A stretch of 42,951 nt of DNA from Minisyncoccota bacterium (GCA_025450175.1 JANWHY010000011.1:1-42951), one strand, 5' to 3'; counted from the first letter of the stretch, positions 17,542 through 25,888 are shown. Translations and numbers: made by a program. Notes: a model not told the origin generated them from the sequence alone.

Positions 17542-18645
17542 CTATTTTTTCTTCTTATGTCTAATAAAGACTCGCTTGAATGTTTCCTTGCCATTTATGT
17601 ATGACCCGTACCCGTAGACTCCATTCGAGTCTTGGCCAACACCTCGATTTGAACCAAGCAACTCAAATTGATCTGGATTATATTTATCTAGAAAACTGGC
17701 AGGGACCCCCATCACCCCATCATAATCACTAGGAATAGAATCAGTAAATGGGACCTCTATAGCATTATAATTATCATACTTGGTATAAGTTTTTTTGCCC
17801 TTAATCTCTTTGTGTTTGCTGTATTTTAAATTTTCCTCCATCGTCATAAGTGGCAACATTTCGTGACGACGGCCATGATCGAGATTAGTGAACCAACAAC
17901 AATTTCTGAATTTCACTAGACCTGTTTTTGGATCATACACCCCACCAGCATATTCTCTAGTTAAGGGAGTTGAAAAATAGGCATTGCCGGCATTAAAACC
18001 GTTTCCAAGCCACATTTTATTTTCTTTTATCAAAGGAAAAATCTCTTTGTAAATGATGGCATGCAAGTTGCCAATAATCACAAACTTTTTGTTGTAATCA
18101 AAAAGTTGTTTAACATACTCTCGAAACAAACTGAACGGAGGATTTGTTACCACAATATCAGATTGTTTAAGAAGATTTACACATTCATCACTACGGAAAT
18201 CACCCTCGTTTTCTAATGGTGTCCATTCATTGTGTTTGTTTGCCTTTAACTGCTTGGCAACGTCTTTAAGATTAAACTCACCGTCATCATCTACGTCTTT
18301 CACTTCGTTGATAATAAATTTGTTTGCGGTTATCTTAGGACGTCCTTTCGCTTTTGCAAGCGTTTTATCATCACCAAATAATCCTAATTGGGTGTTGGCT
18401 ACTGGTGAAGGCTTGTAGCTGGTGGTAATAAGCTGTTTCAACCCAAGTTTGTTAAAGTTGAGCACAAAATAGCGAAAGAAATTACTTTCGAACGGATCGT
18501 CGCAGTTACAATACACAACTTTGCCACGAAACACATCATGGTCATATTCCAAATATGCCCCGATCTCTTTTTGAATATCGCTGTATTGGGTATAAAACTC
18601 ATCGTTCTTAACCCGTTTTGCATTTGTAAGATTACTGTTTGCCAT
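17542..18645 (-). CDS. adenine-specific DNA methyltransferase, EcoRI family
   Basis: ORF 367 aa; [65 protein letters not shown], catalytic [16 protein letters not shown]. Confidence 0.9.
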   Translation of the reverse strand: MANSNLTNAKRVKNDEFYTQYSDIQKEIGAYLEYDHDVFRGKVVYCNCDDPFESNFFRYFVLNFNKLGLKQLITTSYKPSPVANTQLGLFGDDKTLAKAKGRPKITANKFIINEVKDVDDDGEFNLKDVAKQLKANKHNEWTPLENEGDFRSDECVNLLKQSDIVVTNPPFSLFREYVKQLFDYNKKFVIIGNLHAIIYKEIFPLIKENKMWLGNGFNAGNAYFSTPLTREYAGGVYDPKTGLVKFRNCCWFTNLDHGRRHEMLPLMTMEENLKYSKHKEIKGKKTYTKYDNYNAIEVPFTDSIPSDYDGVMGVPASFLDKYNPDQFELLGSNRGVGQDSNGVYGYGSYINGKETFKRVFIRHKKKK

Positions 18646-18723
18646 AAAGTAATACCACGAACTCTATCATTTTTAGCTTATTTTAACAGTTTTTTATGGC
18701 TCAAACATTAGGCAATCAATAGC

Positions 18724-18752
18724 TTGACAAGTCAAGTATAGTATGATAGGAT
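18724..18752 (+). promoter_or_regulatory. consensus-like sigma70 promoter with inverted repeat over the -35
   Basis: TTGACA (18724-18729), 17-nt spacer, TAGGAT (18747-18752); CTTGAC-AA-GTCAAG perfect inverted repeat. Confidence 0.65.
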
Positions 18753-18854
18753 ATATAAAGAATCCCTACTCGTTATGGGTAGGTGGCTCGCAAGGGCAAC
18801 GGGGTCAGATTTCCTACCTTGACCAAAGGAAGTGTTCATTACAGTGAGGTCGTT

Positions 18855-19196
18855 ATGGCCAAGATCCTGATCAAGAATGGTCCGCCCGAATTCGACATGA
18901 TTCACGCCTACTTCAGGCAGAGAGGAATGGAAGGTCGTGCGTCCGAGGTCGAGATGACCTTCGGTGAAGAAGGTGATGGCGTGACCAACGTCTGCTACGT
19001 CCGCCTGGACGTCATGATCCCTTGGACCGATTCCACCAAGACGTGGAAGTTCAGGGCGACTGTCGAGACGAAGGAGAGTCGGATCGCTGGTGGCTGTCGG
19101 TGGAAGGCCTTCATTGGCACTTACAGCCTCCAGACAAGAACTGGAGAAGGAGTGTTCGTTGATGGACTTGGTCCATTGAAGGACATCAATCTCTAG
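18855..19196 (+). CDS. small orphan protein (113 aa), unknown
   Basis: Start taken at ATG 18855 after gtGAGGtcgtt: MAKILIKNGPPEFDMIHAYFRQRGMEGRASEVEMTFGEEG...; own promoter upstream, hairpin downstream. Confidence 0.6.
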   Translation: MAKILIKNGPPEFDMIHAYFRQRGMEGRASEVEMTFGEEGDGVTNVCYVRLDVMIPWTDSTKTWKFRATVETKESRIAGGCRWKAFIGTYSLQTRTGEGVFVDGLGPLKDINL

Positions 19197-19211
19197 CTCG
19201 TCAGAGTTCAC

Positions 19212-19236
19212 ACGGGGAGACTCAAAATCTCCCCGT
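19212..19236 (+). terminator. terminator-like hairpin (weak T tract)
   Basis: acggggaga-ctcaaaa-tctccccgt, 9-bp stem. Confidence 0.5.
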
Positions 19237-19309
19237 TCCATCAAAGCAATTAAATCTTTTGATTTCTTTGGTGGGACCATTTCGGTCAATGTTCTTTGAG
19301 GAGGTGGTT

Positions 19310-19609
19310 ATGGCGAGCAGCCAAAAACGCTTAGACCAGATCAACGAGGAAAAGCTGTGGCAAACTGCCCACTATTCAGAAGGTGATCGAGTTTGTGTGG
19401 ACTACCACAAGAGCGAAGTGACTGGCACTGTAGTGCAAGCTCGTAAAAATATCTACGGCCGCTATAACTACAAGGTAAAGTTCGATAAGCCCGTTATTTT
19501 TTACAAGCGGGCCGGTCGTAGCCGAACCGATAGAAAGAGAATCACTATGGAGTCTGATGAGATCCTTCTCGAATTTCTTCATCGCATCAGTGATCCCGAT
19601 ACAGTCTGA
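19310..19609 (+). CDS. small orphan protein (99 aa), possible SH3/KOW-like fold
   Basis: GAGGAGGtggttATG; MASSQKRLDQINEEKLWQTAHYSEGDRVCVDYHKSEVTGTVVQARKNIYGRYNYKVKFDKP. Confidence 0.6.
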   Translation: MASSQKRLDQINEEKLWQTAHYSEGDRVCVDYHKSEVTGTVVQARKNIYGRYNYKVKFDKPVIFYKRAGRSRTDRKRITMESDEILLEFLHRISDPDTV

Positions 19610-19614
19610 GCCCG

Positions 19615-19658
19615 TGAAAGACCCGCGATAACATCGCTAGTCTCTCGCGGGCTCTTTC
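19615..19658 (+). terminator. long terminator hairpin
   Basis: tgaaaga..cccgcga ... tcgcggg..tctttca with downstream ttttatt. Confidence 0.65.
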
Positions 19659-19696
19659 ATTTTATTATTCACAAAAATTTTTGATACAATTTATAT

Positions 19697-20116
19697 ATGA
19701 CAAAAATCACTGTTCAAACAGAAGTCTATGCTCCCGTAGAAAAAGTTTGGGAACTTTTTAATGCTCCAGAACATATTGTAAAGTGGGGCTCGACTTCAGA
19801 TGACTGGCACACAGTCCGAGCAGACAATGATCTTCGAGTGGGAGGAGAATACAGCTACCGCATGGAGGCTCGAGATGGCAGTGCCGGCTTCGACCTTACA
19901 GCCACTTACACTGAGGTAGTCTCACAAGAATTTATTGCCTACACTATGGTGGACGGGAGAAAGGTAGAAATAGCTTTCCGAAACGACGAGGGTAAGACCC
20001 ACATCACCCAAACTTTCGACGCTGAGAATGAGAATACGATAGATAAGCAGCGAGGAGGCTGGCAAGCTATCTTGGATAATTTCAAAAGTTACGTAGAGAC
20101 TTTAGAGAAGAAGTAG
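19697..20116 (+). CDS. SRPBCC/AHSA1-like (START superfamily) protein
   Basis: ORF 139 aa; TVQTEVYAPVEKVWELFNAPEHIVKWGSTSDDWHT...GGEYSYRMEARDGS...TQTFDAEN...GGWQAILDNFKSYVE. Confidence 0.88.
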   Translation: MTKITVQTEVYAPVEKVWELFNAPEHIVKWGSTSDDWHTVRADNDLRVGGEYSYRMEARDGSAGFDLTATYTEVVSQEFIAYTMVDGRKVEIAFRNDEGKTHITQTFDAENENTIDKQRGGWQAILDNFKSYVETLEKK

Positions 20117-20753
20117 CATCGAGAATCTCGACCACAGAATCCCTTAGCTTGTTTACCCTCTCCTTCTTTTCCTTCTTACTCTTACCGCTATTCTCACTCC
20201 CCTTCTCTTCCCTACTATCTTCCTTATCTTTCTTCCCTTCTACAATCCGCGCCCTCAACTCTTTCTTAAGTGAGGTAGAAGAAGCCACTTTTTCTGTAGC
20301 GATATTAAATGACTGTGAGCTCTTCTTGATACTTTCTTCGAGCTTCTTAAACTTCTTGTCATCAAGCTTATCCTTCTCCACCAGCTTCTCGGCCTCAGCT
20401 ATCCGGCGATCAATCTTGGCTTCTTCCCACACAATCTTTTCCTCCGAGCTTCTATGACTTGCTCCCACAAAGGGCTCCACAATCTTGGTCTTTATGGGAT
20501 ATAGGATATCTCCAGGCAAAGAATTACCAGAGACTTGGAGTACTCCCACCGACATGACGAGTACTAGACACGCAACAAGTCCAAAAGTTCGGATAGGAAA
20601 TACATACGGAGACTTTATCGGCGCACTAAAAATCTTCTGGAGCATCTTCTCCTTCTCAGATTGGGAAAGTCTTATACTATTCCACCCCGAACGAATCTTT
20701 TCAAGATCGTACGGGGCAGGACTCTTTATTCCTTTGTTAAATTCTTCATTCAT
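20082..20753 (-). CDS. DUF5667-like single-TM protein, candidate anti-sigma partner
   Basis: ORF 223 aa; TM FGLVACLVLVMSVGVLQVSGNSLPGDILYPIKTKIVEPFVGASHRSSEEKIVWEEAKIDRRIAEAEKL; start overlaps the sigma gene stop. Confidence 0.75.
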   Translation of the reverse strand: MNEEFNKGIKSPAPYDLEKIRSGWNSIRLSQSEKEKMLQKIFSAPIKSPYVFPIRTFGLVACLVLVMSVGVLQVSGNSLPGDILYPIKTKIVEPFVGASHRSSEEKIVWEEAKIDRRIAEAEKLVEKDKLDDKKFKKLEESIKKSSQSFNIATEKVASSTSLKKELRARIVEGKKDKEDSREEKGSENSGKSKKEKKERVNKLRDSVVEILDATSSLKSLRNF

Positions 20754-21256
20754 TCTTTGATATGTAACTTTTTCTTAAGATCTTTTAGTCCTCGAGTTAT
20801 GCGTATAGAGACCACATTAGGATTGACCCCAAGTAACTCGGCAATCTCCTGCGGTTTAAGATCTTCTACAAACCGCAGATATACAACCTCCCGAGATTCT
20901 TCCGGTAAACTCTTTAGAACTTCGAGTACTCGACTGACCTCTGCCTCCATCTCTATAGCCTCGTAAGCCCTCTCGTCTTCTATATCTGGAGCGCTCTCTT
21001 CTTCGAAGCTCGTATCGAGAGAGAGGGTCTTCTTCTTCCTATACCAATCGATGATGAGATTGCGAGCTGTTCTATATAGGAAGCCTTTTCTATTACTCAC
21101 CTCCTCGCCACTAGCCAACTTCTGCCACAGACGAGCGAAGGATTCTTGTACCAGATCTATAGCCCTCTCCCTGTCAGATACTCTAAAGAGCGAGAAGCGG
21201 AAGAGCTTATCCGCCTCCTCCTCATAAATTTGCTCGAATTGTTCTCTCCTACTCAT
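20750..21256 (-). CDS. ECF-type sigma-70 family RNA polymerase sigma factor
   Basis: ORF 168 aa; EADKLFRFSLFRVSDRERAIDLVQESFARLWQKL (sigma2) and VLKSLPEESREVVYLRFVEDLKPQEIAELLGVNPNVVSIRITRGLKDLKKKL (sigma4). Confidence 0.92.
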   Translation of the reverse strand: MSRREQFEQIYEEEADKLFRFSLFRVSDRERAIDLVQESFARLWQKLASGEEVSNRKGFLYRTARNLIIDWYRKKKTLSLDTSFEEESAPDIEDERAYEAIEMEAEVSRVLEVLKSLPEESREVVYLRFVEDLKPQEIAELLGVNPNVVSIRITRGLKDLKKKLHIKE

Positions 21257-21367
21257 GACGGTGGGGCCTCTCTATCCTTTCATAATTTGGAGTTGAAAGG
21301 AATTCGTACGTAGAACGTCTACTATATTGGCGCCTCGGCGCAAGAATAATACCTATTACTTAACCAT

Positions 21368-22285
21368 ATGACTATCCACATTATTAAAAGGTTTGCCTTA
21401 CCCCTTATCCTCGCCGTCCTAATCTTAGGCGTGGGTACCTTAGCCTATGCTAAGGAGAACGGTAATCAAGATAAGAGCGATAAGAAAGTGCAGGTTGAGA
21501 AGAACAAAGCAGAAAGAAAGCAAGATAAGAAAGAGATCAAGCTCTGCTTCCGAGCTTTCGGACACCTTATAGCTCCCGGCTTTATAAAGCATCATGGAGA
21601 AGTAGACGTAGACCTTAGTAACTGCTTCATCCCCTTCGGCATCGCTAAGAAGTTCCGTGGTGTAGCCTCTTCTACTACGCAAGATCTTATAGCTCCGACT
21701 ATTACCGATGTTAAGATCGTGACCACTACCAACAAGGCAACTATCACCTGGCATACGAGCGAACGCGCAGACACTACCCTATTCTGGAACACTTCCGCCG
21801 GCGTCAATGTAAGTAGCACTTCAACTCCGAAGATCGCTAACGCTACAGAGACCAAGGATCACAAAGTAGTTATCCCTAACCTTACCGCCAGCACCACTTA
21901 CTACTTCGTATTAAGATCCAAAGACCATTCAGGCAACGCTACCACCTCAAGCGAAATGAGCTTCACTACTAAAGGAGCACCAGTAGACACTGCGGCTCCT
22001 ACCATCTCAAGCATAGTGATCCTGACTAGCTCCTCTACCGCCACAGTAGGTTGGCATACAAGCGAGAACGCTACTTCCAAGGTTTACTTCGGCACTCTAG
22101 ACGCTCTCAATGTAAACGCTACAACCACAAGCTTCGTAGAGACTAATGCTCTTACCGAGAACCACTCTCTGCAAGTCACCAGCCTGGCCTCTTCTACTCC
22201 CTACTTCTTCGCGGTCGAATCTAAAGACGCAACAGGCAACAGAACAGTCAGTCCCATCTTCACCGCTACGACCTTAGGATTGTAA
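21368..22285 (+). CDS. secreted fibronectin type III repeat protein
   Basis: ORF 305 aa; signal peptide, two FN3-like repeats (APTITDVKIVTTTNKATITWHTSERADTTLFW...TTYYFVLRSKDHSGN; APTISSIVILTSSSTATVGWHTSENATSKVYFG...). Confidence 0.82.
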   Translation: MTIHIIKRFALPLILAVLILGVGTLAYAKENGNQDKSDKKVQVEKNKAERKQDKKEIKLCFRAFGHLIAPGFIKHHGEVDVDLSNCFIPFGIAKKFRGVASSTTQDLIAPTITDVKIVTTTNKATITWHTSERADTTLFWNTSAGVNVSSTSTPKIANATETKDHKVVIPNLTASTTYYFVLRSKDHSGNATTSSEMSFTTKGAPVDTAAPTISSIVILTSSSTATVGWHTSENATSKVYFGTLDALNVNATTTSFVETNALTENHSLQVTSLASSTPYFFAVESKDATGNRTVSPIFTATTLGL

Positions 22286-22305
22286 TAGCTCCAGCATTCA
22301 ATAAA

Positions 22306-22333
22306 ACAAAAAGAGCCTTGCGGCTCTTTTTGT
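22306..22333. terminator. bidirectional terminator
   Basis: acaaaaagagcc-ttgc-ggctctttttgt, 12-bp stem between convergent genes. Confidence 0.85.
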
Positions 22334-22336
22334 TTG

Positions 22337-22915
22337 CTATTTAGCCTGTTTCCCCATATTAAAAACTTTCTTCTTGATCCGTTCGCGGCGGCCAGTGGTG
22401 TTGAAGTGTTTGAGGTAGCCAAACTTCTTGACACGAATAGGGCCGAAGCCGGCAAACCAGAGAGCACCATTGCGTAACTCATTGGTCGTATCGCCGAAGA
22501 TTATGCGCTGAGCAAGTGGGATAGTGTCTGAGGTGACTATCATTCGCGCGCTTCTGCCCTTGAGTAACTTAATCCAGGTAAATTCGCCCGTAAACTTATA
22601 AGCAAAGCCCGGAATCCAGGCTCGATCGATGAGACCCTTGAGAAGAGCTGGCATAGTCGACCACCATGATGGATAGAAGATTACAAAGTGGTCACACCAC
22701 CTCACATTCTCTTGGAAGGATAATAGATCGGGCTCGAGCTCTTGGATCGTGCGGTAGCCATGGTGGAGGATGGGGTCAAACTTCATTTCACCCAGATTCA
22801 TCCGGCGGACTTCATGACCTCCAGTCTCCGCGCCCCTCTCATACTCACTCGCCAATGTGAAGTTGAAACTGTCGTTATCTGGGTGACCGAGAAGTATGAA
22901 AATTTTCTTCGACAT
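22337..22915 (-). CDS. NAD(P)H dehydrogenase (quinone)/flavodoxin-fold oxidoreductase
   Basis: ORF 192 aa; KIFILLGHPDNDSFNFTLASEYERGAETGGHEVRRMNLGEMKFDPILHHGY...FYPSWWSTMPALLKGLIDRAWIPGFAYKF. Confidence 0.9.
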   Translation of the reverse strand: MSKKIFILLGHPDNDSFNFTLASEYERGAETGGHEVRRMNLGEMKFDPILHHGYRTIQELEPDLLSFQENVRWCDHFVIFYPSWWSTMPALLKGLIDRAWIPGFAYKFTGEFTWIKLLKGRSARMIVTSDTIPLAQRIIFGDTTNELRNGALWFAGFGPIRVKKFGYLKHFNTTGRRERIKKKVFNMGKQAK

Positions 22916-22916
22916 A

Positions 22917-23147
22917 TTAGCGCCCCATTAGCTTCTGTAACTCCGCTTGGTTCTCTCTCATCACTACCATAGTGGCGGCCATCTCACTCTCACCATTCTT
23001 CATCCTGCGTTTGACCTCATCACCAATCTTTTTGAAAAATTCTGGATTCTTCTCTACTAGCGTAAGCATCATATCGCGCTCGGCCTCGGGCACGTCCTTC
23101 ATCTTCATCTTCAAGGCCTGCTTGAGTAAAAAGTTTTTGAATCCCAT
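22917..23147 (-). CDS. hypothetical small protein (76 aa)
   Basis: ORF in operon orientation just upstream of the quinone reductase; MGFKNFLLKQALKMKMKDVPEAERDMMLTLVEKNPEFFKKIGDEVKRRMKNG. Confidence 0.65.
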   Translation of the reverse strand: MGFKNFLLKQALKMKMKDVPEAERDMMLTLVEKNPEFFKKIGDEVKRRMKNGESEMAATMVVMRENQAELQKLMGR

Positions 23148-23168
23148 GATCGCGCTATTTTAACATTT

Positions 23169-24074
23169 TTATTCTGCCCCACAAAGAGCCTTGAGAGCAT
23201 CTATATCTGCCATAGCAAGAACTCCAGCCTCACTCTCATTGAGGTAATACATTATAGAGTCTGGGTCGCTTGTATGCTCAAGACCAAGCGCGTGCCCAAG
23301 CTCATGTGCGAGTACGCGCACAAGCTTGGCGCGGTTCTTGAACTCATAAATATCTATACCGTACTCAGTCGGATTCTGGTAGAAGAGACCCCCGGTGAAG
23401 GATTCTCCACGACTTGCCCCAATAGTGTTGTAGGTCTCTACGTTGAGGTTAAGGGCTTTTGCCAAGTGGTTAAGCGACTCTACTAGAGAGTTCAGCGCAT
23501 GAACTCTTAGATTGAGCTTGGCCTCCAGAACTTCTAGTTCAGCGGTCTGTCTCTCAAGAGTGGTGCGCTCATCCTCGAGAGCTTGCCACTCTTTCTTAGA
23601 AGTACGTGAAGACTTGTTCCAAGCTTCGACCTTACCTTGGTAAGCACTATTAGCAAGATTAAAAGCTGTAACCTTGTTATCGTAATCTCTCTTGGCTTCT
23701 TCGTAAGAGGTCTTCTCCGCTAAATAGTTGGCACGAAACTTCTTATAAGTACTCTCGTCCTGTGCTAACTCACTACCCAGGTTCTCAAGAGTCTTGGTAG
23801 TCTCTTGGCGATAATCATAAATAAGATTAATAGGTAATTTCCCCGCTACCGCATCGTAAGTGAAAAGTTCTTTGCCAAGAGCCTTCTCCCATAGACCTTC
23901 CGCCTCGCGAAGAGATAGTAAGAAATCAGGTTGAGAGATCTTAAACCTCTCGTCGAACTTGTTAATGTTATAAGTGATAGGCTCCTCACAAGGCCTCTTG
24001 GCGAAGATGACTTCGTGATACTTCCAGCCTATACCTCCTAGAATTAAAATTATGAGGAAAAGAACCTTCGTCAT
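23169..24074 (-). CDS. matrixin-like (M10) zinc metalloprotease with coiled-coil
   Basis: ORF 301 aa; RVLAHELGHALGLEHTSDPDSIMYYLNE (HExxHxxGxxH plus Met-turn), N-term signal anchor. Confidence 0.85.
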   Translation of the reverse strand: MTKVLFLIILILGGIGWKYHEVIFAKRPCEEPITYNINKFDERFKISQPDFLLSLREAEGLWEKALGKELFTYDAVAGKLPINLIYDYRQETTKTLENLGSELAQDESTYKKFRANYLAEKTSYEEAKRDYDNKVTAFNLANSAYQGKVEAWNKSSRTSKKEWQALEDERTTLERQTAELEVLEAKLNLRVHALNSLVESLNHLAKALNLNVETYNTIGASRGESFTGGLFYQNPTEYGIDIYEFKNRAKLVRVLAHELGHALGLEHTSDPDSIMYYLNESEAGVLAMADIDALKALCGAE

Positions 24075-24089
24075 TTTTTGCCCATTTGC

Positions 24090-24575
24090 TTAGTCTCCGA
24101 AGGTAATAGGGATCTCTAGCGCGTCGTCGTGTTCGGCGAGACCTGAGGGATTATCCTTACGGAAGATGATAGTGCCGCGCTTCCCAAGCTCTCCTTGGAT
24201 AGCAGGTTCAGTAAACTCGATGGTGCCTATGAAGGGTACGAACTCTTCGGTCATCCAGTCTCCTTGTGCCTCAGCGTGACCTTGGCCGATGATAAGTCCA
24301 TCCCAGTTCACTATATCTATAGGGAAGCTAGCTTCGAAGTACCAAGTCCCGCGAGCTTTGCCACGCACGACTATGGGAGAAGTGATGTTTCCAAGGGGCA
24401 CCGGGGAGTCGACTACTATCAGATTGGCCTTGGATTGGATGTGTGCGAGAACGTCGGCCGGGACTTCTGTCGTAGACGGTAGATCGTCGGTAGTGGGCAT
24501 ACGGTTCTTACCCACTACAAAAAGGAATCCAATAAGTACAGCAAGAACCACTAAGATAGAGACAATCTTCCCCAT
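24090..24575 (-). CDS. Gmad2-like immunoglobulin-fold lipo/secreted protein
   Basis: ORF 161 aa; VDSPVPLGNITSPIVVRGKARGTWYFEASFPIDIVNWDGLIIGQGHAEAQGDWMTEEFVPFIGTIEF. Confidence 0.82.
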   Translation of the reverse strand: MGKIVSILVVLAVLIGFLFVVGKNRMPTTDDLPSTTEVPADVLAHIQSKANLIVVDSPVPLGNITSPIVVRGKARGTWYFEASFPIDIVNWDGLIIGQGHAEAQGDWMTEEFVPFIGTIEFTEPAIQGELGKRGTIIFRKDNPSGLAEHDDALEIPITFGD

Positions 24576-24591
24576 TAGCTGGTCTAATTAA

Positions 24592-24750
24592 CTAGGCGTT
24601 CTTAGGAAGGATCTTGTACATGCCTGTTCCACAGACGGTACAAGTTCCCTTAGCAGCTGGGCGACCAGGCTTGATCTCAACCCTCTTAACATCCTTCATC
24701 TCCCTCTTTTGCTTACATTTAACACAGTAACCAATGACTTTTTCGTCCAT
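24592..24750 (-). CDS. DUF5679-like zinc-ribbon protein
   Basis: MDEKVIGYCVKCKQKREMKDVKRVEIKPGRPAAKGTCTVCGTGMYKILPKNA; CxxC x2; start set at 24750. Confidence 0.8.
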   Translation of the reverse strand: MDEKVIGYCVKCKQKREMKDVKRVEIKPGRPAAKGTCTVCGTGMYKILPKNA

Positions 24751-24794
24751 AATTTTATTATTAGTTATCCTATCCAACATACCATATTAATAAG

Positions 24795-24826
24795 AAAAGG
24801 CCACCCCTAGGCGGGGGTGGCCTTTT
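24795..24826. terminator. terminator hairpin
   Basis: aaaaggccacccc-taggcg-ggggtggcctttt, 13-bp stem. Confidence 0.8.
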
Positions 24827-24833
24827 AAGGATC

Positions 24834-25223
24834 CTAAGCTCCTTTCGGAACAAGATCCCTGAGCATCTCACGATAATTGATCGGATGAGGATGGTAACTA
24901 GCACCACGAACAAGGCAGAATCGACCCAGCTCGACCTTCTCACCTCTAAAAGTGGTAAAGTCCGAATCCCCCATTAGGGCAAATGGGAGAGATGCCAGGG
25001 GAGGATTCGCCCTGATGATTGCGAGAAGCTCAGGTCCACTGACCCCCGAAAGCTCCACCTCTGCGAAGATATGGTCGTACCTCATATCTCCCTCTAGAAG
25101 TATTAAGGCCCCTTCGGCACCAGGAACAGGAGTTACTCCATAACCCTCCATCATAATAATCTTCGCAACCTCGTCCCGCCTAGCGCCATCACTGTCGACG
25201 AGCATCACTCTCTTCATCTTCAT
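24834..25223 (-). CDS. stand-alone receiver-like (CheY-like) domain protein, divergent
   Basis: ORF 129 aa; RVMLVDSDGARRDEVAKIIMMEGYGVTPVPGAEGALILLEGDMRYDHIFAEVELSGVSGPELLAIIRANPPLASLPFALMGDSD. Upstream minus strand: TTGACA...TATAAT. Confidence 0.6.
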   Translation of the reverse strand: MKMKRVMLVDSDGARRDEVAKIIMMEGYGVTPVPGAEGALILLEGDMRYDHIFAEVELSGVSGPELLAIIRANPPLASLPFALMGDSDFTTFRGEKVELGRFCLVRGASYHPHPINYREMLRDLVPKGA

Positions 25224-25276
25224 CGATCACCCCTTCTTCCTATATTATATCACGTAATAGATTTATGTCAAATGTG

Positions 25277-25349
25277 TGGACCCTAGCGGATTCGAACCGC
25301 TGACCTCCTCATTGCAAATGAGGCGCTCTACCAACTAAGCTAAGGGCCC
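25277..25349 (-). tRNA. tRNA-Ala (anticodon TGC)
   Basis: Reverse strand GGGCCCTTAGCTTAGTTGGTAGAGCGCCTCATTTGCAATGAGGAGGTCAGCGGTTCGAATCCGCTAGGGTCCA; full cloverleaf, G3:U70, normal TTCGAAT loop, CCA not encoded. Confidence 0.95.
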
Positions 25350-25373
25350 GTAGCCTCAAAAGAATACAACAAA

Positions 25374-25379
25374 ATTATA
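25374..25379 (-). promoter_or_regulatory. -10 box for tRNA-Ala(TGC)
   Basis: Minus strand TTGTTT ... 18 nt ... TATAAT upstream of the tRNA 5' end. Confidence 0.45.
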
Positions 25380-25412
25380 AACCGTGCTATCTTATTTAAA
25401 CAAAAGTTTTTA

Positions 25413-25486
25413 GGGCCCATGGTATAGCAGTAACACGCGTCCATGGCATGGACGAGTCCGGGGTGCGACTCCCCGTGGGTCCACCA
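25413..25486 (+). tRNA. tRNA-Ala (anticodon GGC), atypical elbow
   Basis: GGGCCCATGGTATAGCAGTAACACGCGTCCATGGCATGGACGAGTCCGGGGTGCGACTCCCCGTGGGTCCACCA; perfect acceptor (G3:U70), anticodon and T stems, CCA encoded; D loop AGCAGTA and T loop TGCGACT. Confidence 0.85.
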
Positions 25487-25509
25487 AATAGGAGTGCTAT
25501 AATAATGTC

Positions 25510-25884
25510 ATGAAAAAAGAAGGATATGTGGATGGATTTGTACTATCTATTCCAAAAAAGAATAAGGCTAAATACCAGAAGCTTGCTCGCGAAGCCATGA
25601 AGGTTTGGATGAGATTCGGAGCTCTCGATTATAAAGAATGTATTATGGATGACCCTAAGCCCCCACTTATAACGTTTACCTTCCATAAAATGACACGGGC
25701 AAAGTCTAATGAAAATGTGTGGTTCTCCTTTATAACTTACAAATCGAAGTCGCACCGAGATATGGTTAATAAGAAGGTAATGACCTACTTCCAGAAGAAA
25801 TATGATAAAAAAGATGAACCAGGAATGCCTTTCGACATGAAGCGCATTGCCTATGCCGGATTTAAAGTAGAGGTAGGAAAATAG
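25510..25884 (+). CDS. DUF1428-like protein
   Basis: ORF 124 aa; YVDGFVLSIPKKNKAKYQKLAREAMKVWMRFGALDYKECIMDD...FDMKRIAYAGFKVEV. Confidence 0.85.
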   Translation: MKKEGYVDGFVLSIPKKNKAKYQKLAREAMKVWMRFGALDYKECIMDDPKPPLITFTFHKMTRAKSNENVWFSFITYKSKSHRDMVNKKVMTYFQKKYDKKDEPGMPFDMKRIAYAGFKVEVGK

Positions 25885-25888
25885 AGTC

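Noticed and set aside
21257-21367. ECF-type promoter (GGAA...CGTC) in the sigma/FN3 divergent gap
   Set aside because: GGAATT and CGTCTA occur but with about 11-nt spacing, too short for a typical ECF promoter; not reported as a feature.
25413-25486. tRNA-Ala(GGC) as a plain pseudogene
   Set aside because: All acceptor, anticodon and T stems pair perfectly, G3:U70 and CCA are present; only elbow and one D-stem pair are unusual. Not formally excluded, but decay would be expected to hit stems too.
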